Assembly (NCBI GenBank): GCA_030812955.1
Contig: JAUSTR010000001.1
Location: 124,001 to 188,000, forward strand
Length of the DNA: 64,000 nt
Source: Bacillus alveayuensis
Lineage (GTDB): Bacteria > Bacillota > Bacilli > Bacillales > Aeribacillaceae
Direction: 5' to 3'
Position 1 is the first letter of the stretch; each line of letters begins with the position of its first letter. Made by a program: the position numbers and the translations under genes. This document shows, piece by piece, positions 8,498 to 17,989 of this stretch. The notes under the pieces were generated by a model. It searched no databases. It was not told where the DNA came from and was given only the letters and a program-made list of their open reading frames with translations.

Positions 8498-8645
8498 TTT
8501 TCGAAGGCACATAAAGCTCCGGGCGTTAGCGGTAATCAAACTTCCATATTTTCACATGAACCATGTCGACCGTCCTACTGAAATGATCCAGCTTTTACTC
8601 CTCGGTCCAAACGCCCTGTGCTTTTGTTCTAGCTTGCCAGTTTTA
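8498..8645 (+). mobile_element. Palindromic non-coding element with 9-bp flanking repeats
   Basis: A 148-base stretch with no open frame. It has matching outer segments (GGCACATAAAGC...GGGCGTT against AACGCCC...GCTTTTGTTC...GCC on the other arm). The 9-mer TATATGAAG flanks it at 8489-8497 and 8646-8654, as expected for a target duplication. A fragment with the same AGCTCCGGGCGTTAGCGG core recurs at 41004-41021. It is probably a small non-autonomous element; no transposase is seen in the window. Confidence 0.5.
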
Positions 8646-8699
8646 TATATGAAGGTTAGAATGGAGAGATGGGATCTCTAATAAAGGAGAGGATCATCT

Positions 8700-9692
8700 A
8701 TGCACAGTTCGACAAATGTTGAGAAATTGTTTACAGTTTTGGATGAGACAGCTGAAATCATCAAAAAGGAACTGGATTGTACATATATTGAATCGGTAGC
8801 TGAAACAGGGGAAAATTTATTCCATGGTGATGTTTTACAAGAATCCATTAGTGAAGTCAGTCGCAAAAAGCTTCTGAAACACTATCAAAATGCTCATTTA
8901 AATGTATATTCGAACGAAGAAATTAGGAAAGCTTACCAATTAGCCGTATTAAAAGGATTAAAAGAAGCATCCCATCCGAATCATCAAATGACCCCCGATA
9001 CAGTTGGATTATTTTTAAGCTATTTAATCAACAAATTTGTAAAAGATCATAACAAAATACGATTACTTGATCCCGCAGTAGGTACCGGTAATTTATTAAC
9101 TACTGTTTTAAATCATTTACATCATAAACAAATTCAAGCTAACGGCATCGATGTCGATGACCTACTTCTAAAATTAGCTTTAGTCGGTGCCAATTTGCAA
9201 AAGCATCCGATTGAGTTTTTTCATCAAGACAGCTTAGAGCCGTTATTCGTTGATCCAGTAGATATGACGATTTGTGATTTACCTGTTGGATATTATCCAA
9301 ATGATGTTGGCGCACAAAAGTTTCAATTAAAGGCTGATGAAGGTCATTCTTATGCTCATCATTTATTTATCGAACAGAGCTTAAAATATACAAAACCAGG
9401 AGGGTATTTATTCTTCTTAATACCAAACAATCTTTTTGAGACGAAAGAAGCACCGAAACTGCACAAATTTATTAAAGAAAATGCCATTATACTAGGGCTA
9501 TTGCAATTGCCTCTCTCTTTATTTAAAAAAGGTGACTTTGCGAAAAGTATATTTATATTGCAAAAGAAATCAAAACATGCTCAGCCGCCAAAACAAGCTT
9601 TATTAGTAGAGCTTCCGAAGTTTACTAATAAACGAGCGATGTCATCCATTATAAATCAAATAGATAAATGGTTTAAAGAAAATATGAATTAA
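8700..9692 (+). CDS. ytxK: Class I SAM-dependent methyltransferase YtxK
   Basis: The 330-residue protein resembles the N6-adenine methyltransferase fold of type I restriction M subunits. The SAM motif I DPAVGTGNLL is at about residues 122-131, and the catalytic loop position (usually N/D-PPY/F) reads DLPVGYYP. No recognition-domain or restriction partner is adjacent, so it is not a restriction system; B. subtilis YtxK occupies the same place beside ackA and its substrate is unknown. The start is ATG 8700 after AAAGGAGAGG. A hairpin follows the stop, so ackA has its own promoter. Confidence 0.88.
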   Translation: MHSSTNVEKLFTVLDETAEIIKKELDCTYIESVAETGENLFHGDVLQESISEVSRKKLLKHYQNAHLNVYSNEEIRKAYQLAVLKGLKEASHPNHQMTPDTVGLFLSYLINKFVKDHNKIRLLDPAVGTGNLLTTVLNHLHHKQIQANGIDVDDLLLKLALVGANLQKHPIEFFHQDSLEPLFVDPVDMTICDLPVGYYPNDVGAQKFQLKADEGHSYAHHLFIEQSLKYTKPGGYLFFLIPNNLFETKEAPKLHKFIKENAIILGLLQLPLSLFKKGDFAKSIFILQKKSKHAQPPKQALLVELPKFTNKRAMSSIINQIDKWFKENMN

Positions 9693-9703
9693 GTGAATAC
9701 ATA

Positions 9704-9738
9704 AAGCCGCGTATGCGATTCGCACGCGGTTATTTTTT
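9704..9738 (+). terminator. Terminator of ytxK
   Basis: A GC-rich stem (CCGCGT..TGCG with CGCACGCGG, one bulge) is followed by a run of seven Ts. Confidence 0.85.
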
Positions 9739-9783
9739 TAACTATCCAAATAAAAAGATTTATCAGAATAAAAAAATTTTTAT

Positions 9784-9799
9784 TTGATAGCGATTACAA
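9784..9799 (+). promoter_or_regulatory. cre site (CcpA) upstream of ackA
   Basis: TTGATAGCGATTACAA matches 15 of 16 positions of the cre consensus WTGNAARCGNWWNCAW. Its centre is about 56.5 bases upstream of the start site predicted from the promoter at 9813-9841, the place expected for CcpA activation rather than repression. In B. subtilis CcpA activates ackA for overflow metabolism. Confidence 0.75.
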
Positions 9800-9812
9800 T
9801 TCATTCTTTTAC

Positions 9813-9841
9813 TTGAAATGTCCTAGGGACGGTGATTAAAT
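9813..9841 (+). promoter_or_regulatory. Putative ackA promoter
   Basis: TTGAAA (9813-9818), a 17-base spacer and TTAAAT (9836-9841). The -10 is weak (4 of 6), consistent with a promoter that needs an activator bound at the upstream cre. Predicted start near 9848. Confidence 0.5.
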
Positions 9842-9920
9842 GTAAAAAGTGAGAAAAGATTATCTTCCTATTGAGAACAATATAGGATAGGATTGATGGG
9901 ATAAAAAGGAGCGTTACATC

Positions 9921-11111
9921 ATGTCTAAAATATTAGCAATCAATGCAGGGAGTTCATCTTTAAAATTCCAACTTTTTGATATGCCTAGTGAAGAAGTACT
10001 AACAAAAGGCCTTGTTGAACGAATTGGATTAGAGAATTCAATTTTTAATATGACCGTTAATGGCGAAAAGAAAAAAGAAGTCATGGATATTGCTGATCAT
10101 TCAGTTGCTGTACAACTTTTACTGCAAAAACTTACGGAATATGGAATTATTAAATCATTAGATGAAATTGAGGGAATTGGACACCGTGTTGTACATGGTG
10201 GTGAATTATTTAACGACTCCGTGTTAATTACGGAAGATACGTTGCAGAAAATAGAAGCTTTATCTGATTTAGCACCGCTTCACAACCCGGCAAATGTCAT
10301 TGGAATAAAGGCCTTTCAAGATGTTTTGCCAAATGTACCAGCAGTTGCGGTTTTTGATACAGCCTTCCATCAAACAATGCCAGAGGAGTCTTATTTATAT
10401 AGTTTGCCTTACGAATACTATGAAAAATACGGTATTCGCAAATACGGGTTCCACGGCACTTCTCATAAATATGTGACAGAGCGTGCAGCTGAATTATTAG
10501 GTCGGCCGATTGAACAGCTTCGTCTCATTTCTTGCCACTTAGGAAATGGTGCAAGTATCGCAGCGGTTGAAGGCGGTAAGTCCATCGACACTTCTATGGG
10601 ATTTACACCACTTGAAGGAGTAGCGATGGGAACACGTTCAGGAAGTATTGACCCTGCGTTAATTCCATATATTATGCATAAAACAGGTCAAGATGCTGAT
10701 GAAGTGATCAATGTATTAAATAAGAAAAGTGGTTTATTAGGCTTATCTGGATTATCTAGTGACCTACGTGATATTGAAGAAGCAGCAGAAAACGGTCACC
10801 CACGTGCCAAACTGGCATTACAAGTATTTGCTGATCGTATTCATAAATATATCGGTTCTTATGCGGCACGGATGTGTGGTGTTGATGCGATCATCTTTAC
10901 AGCTGGTATAGGAGAAAATAGTGATGTTGTCCGTGAACGTGTTTTACGCGGATTAGAATTTATGGGTGTGTATTGGGATCCAGCTCTTAATAAAGTGCGC
11001 GGAAAAGAAGCATTCATTAATTATCCGCATTCACCAGTAAAAGTTATCGTCATTCCAACGAATGAAGAAGTCATGATTGCTAGAGATGTTGTGAGAATTG
11101 CTGGAATCTAA
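9921..11111 (+). CDS. ackA: Acetate kinase
   Basis: AckA interconverts acetyl phosphate plus ADP and acetate plus ATP in overflow metabolism. The 396-residue protein has the N-terminal signature [21 protein letters not shown], the second signature [11 protein letters not shown] with its catalytic histidine, and HLGNGAS. Full family length. The start is ATG 9921 after AAAAAGGAGCG. A cre site at activation distance lies upstream and an intrinsic terminator downstream, so this is a single-gene unit under carbon control. Confidence 0.98.
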   Translation: MSKILAINAGSSSLKFQLFDMPSEEVLTKGLVERIGLENSIFNMTVNGEKKKEVMDIADHSVAVQLLLQKLTEYGIIKSLDEIEGIGHRVVHGGELFNDSVLITEDTLQKIEALSDLAPLHNPANVIGIKAFQDVLPNVPAVAVFDTAFHQTMPEESYLYSLPYEYYEKYGIRKYGFHGTSHKYVTERAAELLGRPIEQLRLISCHLGNGASIAAVEGGKSIDTSMGFTPLEGVAMGTRSGSIDPALIPYIMHKTGQDADEVINVLNKKSGLLGLSGLSSDLRDIEEAAENGHPRAKLALQVFADRIHKYIGSYAARMCGVDAIIFTAGIGENSDVVRERVLRGLEFMGVYWDPALNKVRGKEAFINYPHSPVKVIVIPTNEEVMIARDVVRIAGI

Positions 11112-11170
11112 GTGGTTTTAGCCATTTTACTATAAAAAGTGGCACGGATCAAACCAAGACATAAATTTTT

Positions 11171-11219
11171 AAGCAACGATTTTCATGTAATGGATGCATG
11201 AAATAGTTGCTTTTTTCTT
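11171..11219 (+). terminator. Terminator of ackA
   Basis: A long stem (AAGCAACGATTTTCATG with CATGAAATAGTTGCTT, imperfect) is followed by TTTTTT. Confidence 0.9.
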
Positions 11220-11311
11220 TTTGCGTTATGTTAATTTAAGAAAAAAGGCATGATATAATAAAAGAAATATGTGGATTTCAAGACGTATATTGGAAAGGGT
11301 GGCATGAAAGA

Positions 11312-12154
11312 GTGCTTACGAAAAGAGAAGAACAGCTTTTTCACGAGTTGTCTTCATGGGAACAAGACTTAATGGCCGATCATCGTTCAGATTTTGTGCG
11401 AACGTATCATCATTGGATTGAGCAGAGAATGAACGAGGTTCCAGTTGCGTTAAGAAAAAAAGTAGCTGAAAAGGTGGACCAAGCTTTTTTTTATATCCAC
11501 TCCATTATCCAAAATTCTGATTGGCTAATGGAATCAAGAAAACGCCTTTTGAACAATGCTAGGCTTTATTCTGAAAACATTTCATCCATTCAAGATTTAA
11601 AAACATTATCCATTGATCATTTACATTATTTAGCTGAAATGGAAGTATCAAAACACCGTTTATATTCATTATTACAAGGAGCTGCAACGGGTACAGGAGG
11701 AGCTTTCTTTCTCGGGTTAGATTTACCTTCCCAGCTTGTGATTAATTTAAGAGCTGTACAAATGATTGCTATGAGCTATGGGAATGAAGTGAACGCGCCT
11801 TATGAAATGATGCTCGCCTTAAAAGTTTTCCATGCTTCTTTTATGCCACCACATTTAAAATATGAAGCGTGGGTTGATTTGAAAAAGGAAATAACCGAAC
11901 CATTTGAAAACCCGTATTTTTACTATGGCAGTGATCAATTAGCGAATGAACAAACGATTGAAAATTTAATAAAACAAATCATGAAGCTTTTCGTTATGAA
12001 AATGTTGAAAAAGAAAAAAGTGCAGAATATACCGATATTTAGTGTGGCTTTAGGCGCTGGCATTAATTATCAGATGACAAAGGCTTGTACAACCTATGCT
12101 CATAAATTTTATCAATATCGTCTATTGCTGGAAAGGAAAAAGGATTTTACATAA
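11312..12154 (+). CDS. EcsC-family protein
   Basis: A 280-residue protein resembling the EcsC family, which is named after the third gene of the B. subtilis ecs ABC-transporter operon. It has an N-terminal helical region and a glycine-rich stretch GAATGTGGAFFLGLDLP (about residues 124-140) typical of the family. No ABC transporter genes are adjacent, so this is a stand-alone paralogue. The start is GTG 11312, about 9 bases after GGGTGG; no better start was seen. A hairpin follows the stop. Function unknown. Confidence 0.75.
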   Translation: MLTKREEQLFHELSSWEQDLMADHRSDFVRTYHHWIEQRMNEVPVALRKKVAEKVDQAFFYIHSIIQNSDWLMESRKRLLNNARLYSENISSIQDLKTLSIDHLHYLAEMEVSKHRLYSLLQGAATGTGGAFFLGLDLPSQLVINLRAVQMIAMSYGNEVNAPYEMMLALKVFHASFMPPHLKYEAWVDLKKEITEPFENPYFYYGSDQLANEQTIENLIKQIMKLFVMKMLKKKKVQNIPIFSVALGAGINYQMTKACTTYAHKFYQYRLLLERKKDFT

Positions 12155-12160
12155 TCGAGG

Positions 12161-12187
12161 GAGCGTACAACTTTAGTACGCTCTTTG
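12161..12187. terminator. Hairpin between convergent genes
   Basis: An 8-bp perfect stem (GAGCGTAC with GTACGCTC) with a 7-base loop sits between the EcsC-family gene and a minus-strand gene. The T-tract is short (TTT), so it may be a weak terminator. Confidence 0.6.
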
Positions 12188-12190
12188 CCA

Positions 12191-12487
12191 TTATATTCGA
12201 TACCAAATCCATAAATCATTGATGATGGAAGCAAGTTCGGCAATTTGTGAATTTAATAAACAGGACGTTTCAAAATCCTCTTCCTCTTCTAATTGTGTTT
12301 GCTTTTGATTGATCCATTGTTCTAAACTTTTGATTCGATCAGGGATTTTCCCACGAATTTGTTCCCATTTCAATAAGATTTCTTCTTGTATCGTTTCTTC
12401 ATATTCTTCCAAACGTTTTTCAAGGTGAGGAAGCATGATGCCTAGCCTTTCGTTATATTGAAAAAATTGCAAGGAAATCGCCCCCAT
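12191..12487 (-). CDS. Small helical protein with a UVR-like segment
   Basis: Not firmly recognised. The 98-residue product is highly charged and predicted largely helical. Its C-terminal part, TQLEEEEDFETSCLLNSQIAEL, cut here for length, resembles the UVR motif of UvrB/UvrC and McsA-type partners (acidic helix, then D-F-E...N-x-Q-I-x-x-L). The start was set at the ATG at 12485-12487, preceded by AAGGAT; an upstream in-frame ATG would add 16 residues without a clear ribosome site. It is divergent from argG. It could be a small protein-binding adaptor; this is inference only. Confidence 0.6.
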   Translation of the reverse strand: MGAISLQFFQYNERLGIMLPHLEKRLEEYEETIQEEILLKWEQIRGKIPDRIKSLEQWINQKQTQLEEEEDFETSCLLNSQIAELASIINDLWIWYRI

Positions 12488-12613
12488 ATATTCAATCCTT
12501 ATTTCATTGTAAAACAGTATGCATAAATTATCCATAAACTTTAAAAAAACGGTTGAAAAAATCAGCTAAAGCTGATACATTTGTTATAAATCGATTGTAT
12601 TTTTATAAAAACA

Positions 12614-12631
12614 AATTAATTTTTATGCATA
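12614..12631 (+). promoter_or_regulatory. Candidate ARG box upstream of argG
   Basis: AATTAATTTTTATGCATA, read on the minus strand, matches about 14 of 18 positions of the ArgR/AhrC operator CATGAATAAAAATKCAAK. A second weaker ATGCATAA-type site lies near 12519-12527. AhrC repression of arginine biosynthesis is known in Bacillus; binding here is inferred. Confidence 0.4.
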
Positions 12632-12666
12632 TATTTGATTTTATTCAACGGAGAGGGGAATTCAGT

Positions 12667-13872
12667 ATGGCAAATCCTAAAGTTGTGTTAGCTTATTCTG
12701 GAGGTTTAGATACATCTGTAGCGATCAAGTGGCTTCAAGAAAAAGGTTATGATGTTGTCGCATTATGTTTAGATGTTGGAGAAGGGAAAGATTTGCAGTT
12801 CATTAAAGAAAAAGCGTTAAAGGTAGGAGCCGTACAATCTTATGTCATTGATGCGAAAAAAGAATTTGCAGATGAATATGCTTTAATTGCTCTTCAAGCT
12901 CATGCATTATATGAAGGGAAATATCCACTCGTTTCGGCTCTTTCTAGACCATTGATTGCAAAAAAGCTTGTCGAGATTGCGGAAACGACAGGAGCTGTTG
13001 CTGTTGCACATGGTTGTACTGGTAAAGGAAACGATCAAGTTCGCTTTGAAGTTTCGATAAAAGCGTTAAATCCAGACTTGCAAGTGTTAGCGCCTGTTAG
13101 AGAATGGAAATGGTCACGTGAAGAAGAAATTGAATATGCGAAAAAGCATGATATACCAATTCCTATTAATCTTGATAGCCCATATTCTATTGATCAAAAT
13201 TTATGGGGAAGAAGTAATGAATGTGGAATATTAGAAGACCCATGGGCTGCTCCCCCAGAAGATGCGTATGATCTTACAGCTCCTATTGAGCTTACACCAG
13301 ATACACCGGAAATCATTGAAATTGATTTTGAAGCTGGTGTACCAGTGGCTTTAAACGGGCAATCATTGTCATTAGATGAGCTTATTTTACAATTAAATTC
13401 GATTGCGGGAAAACATGGAGTTGGACGTATTGACCATGTTGAAAATCGCTTAGTTGGTATTAAATCTCGTGAGGTATATGAATGTCCAGCTGCGATAACT
13501 CTTTTAAAAGCCCATAAAGAATTAGAAGATTTAACTTTAGTAAAAGAAGTAGCTCATTTTAAACCATTAATCGAACAAAAAATGGCGGAGCTGATTTATA
13601 ACGGCTTATGGTTTTCACCATTAAAACAAGCGTTAGAAGCGTTCTTAAAAGAAACACAAAAATTTGTTACTGGTACTGTGCGTGTCAAACTATTTAAAGG
13701 GCATGCGATTGTAGAAGGAAGAAAATCAAAATATTCTCTTTACGATGAAAAGCTAGCAACATATACAGCAGATGATTCATTTGATCATGAGGCAGCAGTA
13801 GGATTTATTTCATTATGGGGCTTACCTACAAAAGTTAACAGCATTGTTCAAAATAAGAAGGTGGAGGTATGA
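12667..13872 (+). CDS. argG: Argininosuccinate synthase
   Basis: ArgG joins citrulline and aspartate with ATP to form argininosuccinate. The 401-residue protein starts [17 protein letters not shown], with the ATP PP-loop SGGLDTS at about residues 11-17; [13 protein letters not shown] and the NLWGRS segment are also present. The start is ATG 12667 after GGAGAGGGG; the frame runs open 38 codons further upstream without a ribosome site. argH overlaps by 4 bases (ATGA), so argGH is one coupled operon. Candidate ARG boxes lie upstream. Confidence 0.98.
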   Translation: MANPKVVLAYSGGLDTSVAIKWLQEKGYDVVALCLDVGEGKDLQFIKEKALKVGAVQSYVIDAKKEFADEYALIALQAHALYEGKYPLVSALSRPLIAKKLVEIAETTGAVAVAHGCTGKGNDQVRFEVSIKALNPDLQVLAPVREWKWSREEEIEYAKKHDIPIPINLDSPYSIDQNLWGRSNECGILEDPWAAPPEDAYDLTAPIELTPDTPEIIEIDFEAGVPVALNGQSLSLDELILQLNSIAGKHGVGRIDHVENRLVGIKSREVYECPAAITLLKAHKELEDLTLVKEVAHFKPLIEQKMAELIYNGLWFSPLKQALEAFLKETQKFVTGTVRVKLFKGHAIVEGRKSKYSLYDEKLATYTADDSFDHEAAVGFISLWGLPTKVNSIVQNKKVEV

Positions 13873-15242
13873 ACAAACTTTGGGGAGGACGCTTCCAAAA
13901 AACTCCTGAAAAATGGGTCGATGAATTTAATGCATCCATCTCTTTCGACAAAGAATTAGTGGAAGAGGATATTCAAGGAAGCTTAGCACACGTTGAAATG
14001 CTTAAGGCTACGAACATTATTGAGGAAGAGGAAGCCGATTCCATTCAAAAAGGTCTACAATCTTTATTAGAAAAAGCGAAAAATAATGAATTGTCGTTTT
14101 CTGTTAAATATGAGGATATACATTTGAATATAGAAAAACTTTTAATAGATGAAATTGGACCCGTTGGCGGTAAGCTGCATACAGGCAGAAGTCGTAACGA
14201 TCAAGTAGCTACTGATATGCATTTATATTTGCGCAAACACGTTCAACATATTTTAGAGCTCATTCAATCGTTGCAAAAGGCATTAATTGAAAAGGCTGAG
14301 GACCATGTTGAAACCATTTTGCCCGGGTATACTCATTTGCAACGGGCTCAGCCGATATCATTAGCTCATCATTTACTTGCTTATGTATGGATGCTGCAGC
14401 GTGATAAAGAGAGATTTTCCGAATCGTTAAAACGAATAAATGTGTGCCCGCTTGGCAGTGCTGCCTTAGCGGGGACGACATTTCCAATTGATCGTCAATT
14501 AACAGCTAAACTACTTGAATTTGACCGTGTTTATCCAAATAGCTTAGATGCGGTGAGTGACCGGGATTTTATCGTAGAATTTTTAAGCAACAGTTCACTT
14601 TTAATGGTTCATCTTTCTAGATTTTGTGAGGAACTAATTTTATGGTGCTCACAGGAATTTCAATTTGTGGAAATGGACGATACGTACTCTACAGGAAGCA
14701 GTATTATGCCGCAAAAGAAAAATCCTGATATGGCAGAGCTTATTCGCGGAAAATCTGGTCGAGTCTTCGGTCATTTAATATCGCTTTTAACTGTACTTAA
14801 GGGTCTTCCACTAGCATACAACAAAGACTTGCAAGAAGATAAAGAAGGAATGTTTGATACGGTTAAAACGATCGAAGGCTGCTTAGAAATCATGACGGGA
14901 ATGATTCGTACGTTGAAAATAAATAAAGAGAAGATGGAACAATCGGTAAATGAAGATTTTTCAAATGCCACCGAGCTGGCTGATTATCTTGCCAAAAAGG
15001 GTCTTCCATTCCGAAAAGCACATGAAGTTGTCGGAAAACTCGTTTATTTATGTATTGAGAAAGGAATTTATTTGAAAGATTTGTCCATGGCTGAATTTAA
15101 AGAGGCGAATGAACTTTTTGATGAAGATGTATATGAGGTGTTAAACCCTTATACAGCCGTTAATAAACGGAATAGTGAAGGGGGAACTGGTTTTTCAGAA
15201 GTGAAAAAACAGCTTCATCTGGCAAAATCTCTCATTTATTGA
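13869..15242 (+). CDS. argH: Argininosuccinate lyase
   Basis: ArgH cleaves argininosuccinate to arginine and fumarate, the last step of arginine synthesis. The 457-residue protein has the superfamily signature [12 protein letters not shown] (about residues 277-288), whose serine is catalytic, and the upstream motifs [13 protein letters not shown] and [10 protein letters not shown]. Its ATG overlaps the argG stop as ATGA, so translation is probably coupled. No terminator follows directly; a small gene starts 96 bases later and ends in a hairpin that may terminate all three. Confidence 0.98.
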   Translation: MNKLWGGRFQKTPEKWVDEFNASISFDKELVEEDIQGSLAHVEMLKATNIIEEEEADSIQKGLQSLLEKAKNNELSFSVKYEDIHLNIEKLLIDEIGPVGGKLHTGRSRNDQVATDMHLYLRKHVQHILELIQSLQKALIEKAEDHVETILPGYTHLQRAQPISLAHHLLAYVWMLQRDKERFSESLKRINVCPLGSAALAGTTFPIDRQLTAKLLEFDRVYPNSLDAVSDRDFIVEFLSNSSLLMVHLSRFCEELILWCSQEFQFVEMDDTYSTGSSIMPQKKNPDMAELIRGKSGRVFGHLISLLTVLKGLPLAYNKDLQEDKEGMFDTVKTIEGCLEIMTGMIRTLKINKEKMEQSVNEDFSNATELADYLAKKGLPFRKAHEVVGKLVYLCIEKGIYLKDLSMAEFKEANELFDEDVYEVLNPYTAVNKRNSEGGTGFSEVKKQLHLAKSLIY

Positions 15243-15337
15243 TGATAATGATAACGTATAACGTTTTGAATGAGTCGAAAAATAATGGTGTTCACAAAAG
15301 CATATCACGAAATAAGGGTGAAAAGGAGTTGAACACC

Positions 15338-15493
15338 GTGAAAAAAGAGCAAAAACGACACACAAAAGAATCCATTTATTATGACGAAGATGGATCAATG
15401 GAAACAACTAAGCAAATAACGAACGCTTATTTAAGTGGTGTTGTCGATCAGCAGTTAGAAGACAATTTTTTTGAAAGACAAGATGAACATTAA
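15338..15493 (+). CDS. Small hypothetical protein after argH
   Basis: Encodes a 51-residue, very hydrophilic and acidic protein without cysteine or membrane segment. The start was set at GTG 15338, 9 bases after AAAGGAG; the frame extends 33 codons upstream into the argH end without support. It is in the position of ytzD in B. subtilis but identity could not be confirmed. It probably belongs to the argGH transcript because the first terminator after argH lies behind it. Confidence 0.6.
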   Translation: MKKEQKRHTKESIYYDEDGSMETTKQITNAYLSGVVDQQLEDNFFERQDEH

Positions 15494-15521
15494 AACGATG
15501 CAATTTTGCATCGTTTTTTTG
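15494..15521 (+). terminator. Terminator of argGH and the small gene
   Basis: An 8-bp perfect stem (ACGATGCA with TGCATCGT) with a 4-base loop is followed by TTTTTTT. Confidence 0.9.
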
Positions 15522-15669
15522 TTTGAGAACATATTATTAGGCAGTAATGAAGTTGCCCCCTGCCAAAAACCGAGCTTAAAAATAATTTATTTATTTCTCT
15601 TGAAAGTCATTTAATTGTAAAATGGAGGTAGCAGTCCAATCTGTAAAGACGTACAGGGAGGAGTCAAAT

Positions 15670-16431
15670 GTGCGGCATGCGATTATTACAGCTGGTACAA
15701 AAGGGTTAGGAAGAAAAGTAACAGAGATGTTTTTGGAAAATGGATATGCTGTAACCGTTCTTTATCGAAGTGATGCGAAAGCGGCTGAACAATTGCATAA
15801 AGCCTTTTTGCACAAAGAAGATCGAATGCTTTTTGTACAAGGTGATGTAACGAAAAAAAATGATTTAGTTCGATTAGTGGAAAAAGGCTACCAACAATTT
15901 GGTCGAATTGATTGTTTAATTAACAACGCAGGTCCGTATATATTTGAACGTAAAAAATTAGTCGATTACAAAGATAAAGAATGGTATGAGATGCTAGAAG
16001 GCAACTTAAGCTCCGTTTTTCACCTTGTGAAATTAGTTATACCAATCATGAGAAAGCAGCGTTATGGCCGGATTATTACATATGGCTTTCAAGGAGCAAA
16101 TGATGCCTCTGGTTGGCTTCATCGTTCTGCTTTTAGTGCAGCAAAAGTTGGTCTTGTTTCATTAACGAAAACGATTGCCATTGAGGAAGCAGAAAATGGA
16201 ATTACAGCAAACATGGTATGTCCAGGAAATATTGCCGGAGAAATGAAAGAAGCGACCATTGATTATGCGAAAGAAAAAAAGGATGATAATACTCCGGTTG
16301 GGCGTTCTGGAACTGGAGAAGATATTGCAAGAATCATCTCTTTTTTATGTGAAGAGAGATCCGATTTTATTACTGGAGCAATCATTGAAGCGACTGGTGG
16401 TGCTGATGTTATACACCGATTTCAAATATAA
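15670..16431 (+). CDS. SDR-fold protein lacking the catalytic Ser/Tyr (YtkK-like)
   Basis: A 253-residue short-chain dehydrogenase/reductase fold protein of the FabG-like group. The nucleotide-binding TAGTKGLG (residues 7-14) and NNAG (85-88) are intact. Where the YxxxK catalytic motif should be, the sequence reads FSAAK: F155 replaces Tyr and K159 is kept; the position 13 residues upstream, normally the catalytic Ser, is G142. A normal oxidoreductase reaction is therefore doubtful. The start is GTG 15670 after AGGGAGGAG; an upstream in-frame ATG at 15622 would put 16 residues before the Rossmann strand. It is a monocistronic gene followed by a palindromic repeat element. Confidence 0.85.
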   Translation: MRHAIITAGTKGLGRKVTEMFLENGYAVTVLYRSDAKAAEQLHKAFLHKEDRMLFVQGDVTKKNDLVRLVEKGYQQFGRIDCLINNAGPYIFERKKLVDYKDKEWYEMLEGNLSSVFHLVKLVIPIMRKQRYGRIITYGFQGANDASGWLHRSAFSAAKVGLVSLTKTIAIEEAENGITANMVCPGNIAGEMKEATIDYAKEKKDDNTPVGRSGTGEDIARIISFLCEERSDFITGAIIEATGGADVIHRFQI

Positions 16432-16459
16432 TGAATCGAAAATGACTATCTTTTTTCAA

Positions 16460-16633
16460 GGCTGTTTTCGTAACCTTTGTTGCTTTTCGACTGTCCATGA
16501 ACCGAACAATGCATGCGGTCGGACAAATTACACTTGTCCGACAATCATCTTTTGTTCGGTTCACGTCAAGCTTGTAAGTGACATAGCAAGCATTCGAAAA
16601 GCTATGTAAAGCAACAATCCTTTAGAAAAGAGC
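16460..16633 (+). mobile_element. GGCTSTTTTC palindromic element, copy A (forward)
   Basis: One of nine copies in the window. The left end is GGCTGTTTTCGTAAC and the right end TTTAGAAAAGAGC. It is flanked by TTTTTCAA at 16452-16459 and 16634-16641. The inner GAACCGAAC/GTTCGGTTC and TCGGACAAAT/TTGTCCGA arms are present, but part of the GCAAGCG/CGCTTGC arm and one half of the inner stem are lost. It begins 28 bases after the SDR stop and may serve as its 3' end. Confidence 0.8.
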
Positions 16634-16641
16634 TTTTTCAA

Positions 16642-16791
16642 AGATGGGCGCTTTCATTGTTTGAAAAGGATGTCTCTCTCATTTTTCTCCACATAAAATG
16701 CCAAACATCTCAAAATGATTAATTATATAGGTTTTTTATACATTTATAAGGAAATAATTGTAATAACCTTATTCATAATGGAGGGTTATAA
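16642..16791 (+). other. Intergenic region upstream of ald
   Basis: AT-rich and without an open frame. It must hold the ald promoter, but no convincing -35/-10 pair stands out; a GGAGGG ribosome site precedes the ald ATG. Confidence 0.4.
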
Positions 16792-17913
16792 ATGAAAATT
16801 GGCATTCCTAAAGAATTGAAAAACAATGAAAATCGTGTTGCCATCACGCCAGCAGGAGTCGTTCATTTAATCAATTCCGGACATGACGTTTATATAGAAA
16901 AAGGAGCTGGTATTGGTTCGGGGTTTGCGGATGATCAATATGAAAAAGCGGGAGCGAAAATATTAAATTCGGCTGCGGATATTTGGTCGATGGATATGGT
17001 GATGAAAGTAAAAGAGCCGCTCCAAGAAGAATATTCTTATTTTCGTGAAGGGCTTATTTTATTTACGTATTTACATTTGGCAGCAGAGCCGGAATTAACA
17101 AAAGCGCTAATCGATCAAAAAGTGGTTGGAATCGCCTATGAAACCGTACAGCTTCCAAATGGTTCTTTACCCCTTTTAACACCGATGAGCGAAGTAGCTG
17201 GAAGAATGGCTGCCCAAATTGGGGCTCAATTTTTAGAAAAAACGAAAGGGGGAAAAGGAATCTTATTAGGAGGAGTACCAGGGGTAAAAAGAGGAAAAGT
17301 AACCATTATAGGCGGAGGTGTAGCAGGGACAAATGCGGCCAAAATTGCCGTTGGTTTAGGAGCTGATGTAACGATATTAGATGTAAATCTTGATCGCCTT
17401 CGTCAGCTTGAAGATGTATTTAAACGAGATGTTCATACGTTAATGTCAAATCCTTATAATATCATGGAAGCCGTGAAAGAGTCGGACTTAGTCATTGGCG
17501 CTGTCTTAATACCGGGTGCTCGTGCGCCGAAATTAGTTACTAAAGAAATGGTTCAATCGATGGCTAAAGGCTCTGTCGTTGTCGATATTGCCATTGACCA
17601 AGGAGGAATTTTTGAAACAACGGATCGGATAACCACACATGACAATCCAACTTATGAAAAATTTGGAGTTTTACACTATGCAGTTGCTAATATGCCAGGG
17701 GCCGTTCCTAGAACTTCTACGATCGCCTTAACGAACGTTACAGTCCCATATGCTTTGCAAATTGCGAATAAAGGCTATCATAAAGCGGCACTTGAAAATG
17801 AGTCGCTACGTAAAGGGATAAATACGTTAAATGGATACGTCACCTATAAAGCGGTTGCAGAAGCCCATCAGTTGCCTTACAAATCCGCACTTGAGATTTT
17901 ACAAGGAATGTAA
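16792..17913 (+). CDS. ald: Alanine dehydrogenase
   Basis: Ald catalyses NAD-dependent reversible deamination of L-alanine to pyruvate and ammonia, important for alanine use and, in B. subtilis, for sporulation. The 373-residue protein starts [20 protein letters not shown], the family N-terminal signature, with a substrate-site arginine at position 15, and carries the nucleotide-binding [18 protein letters not shown] at about residues 174-191. ATG follows GGAGGG. It stands alone; ytkL begins 76 bases after the stop with its own ribosome site. Confidence 0.98.
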   Translation: MKIGIPKELKNNENRVAITPAGVVHLINSGHDVYIEKGAGIGSGFADDQYEKAGAKILNSAADIWSMDMVMKVKEPLQEEYSYFREGLILFTYLHLAAEPELTKALIDQKVVGIAYETVQLPNGSLPLLTPMSEVAGRMAAQIGAQFLEKTKGGKGILLGGVPGVKRGKVTIIGGGVAGTNAAKIAVGLGADVTILDVNLDRLRQLEDVFKRDVHTLMSNPYNIMEAVKESDLVIGAVLIPGARAPKLVTKEMVQSMAKGSVVVDIAIDQGGIFETTDRITTHDNPTYEKFGVLHYAVANMPGAVPRTSTIALTNVTVPYALQIANKGYHKAALENESLRKGINTLNGYVTYKAVAEAHQLPYKSALEILQGM

Positions 17914-17989
17914 AAGAAATTTAGAATAGTAATCGTATGACAATTCATAAAATTTTTTGTACGATAGAAGAAAAGAGGAGGGGGAATTT

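Noticed and set aside
8700-9692. Type I restriction-modification M subunit
   Set aside because: Only the methyltransferase fold is present; no specificity or restriction subunit is adjacent and gene order is the housekeeping ytxK-ackA order.
16259-16609. Plus-strand frame running from the SDR gene into copy A
   Set aside because: It is an out-of-frame shadow of the SDR gene that continues into the repeat; no ribosome site or protein-like composition.
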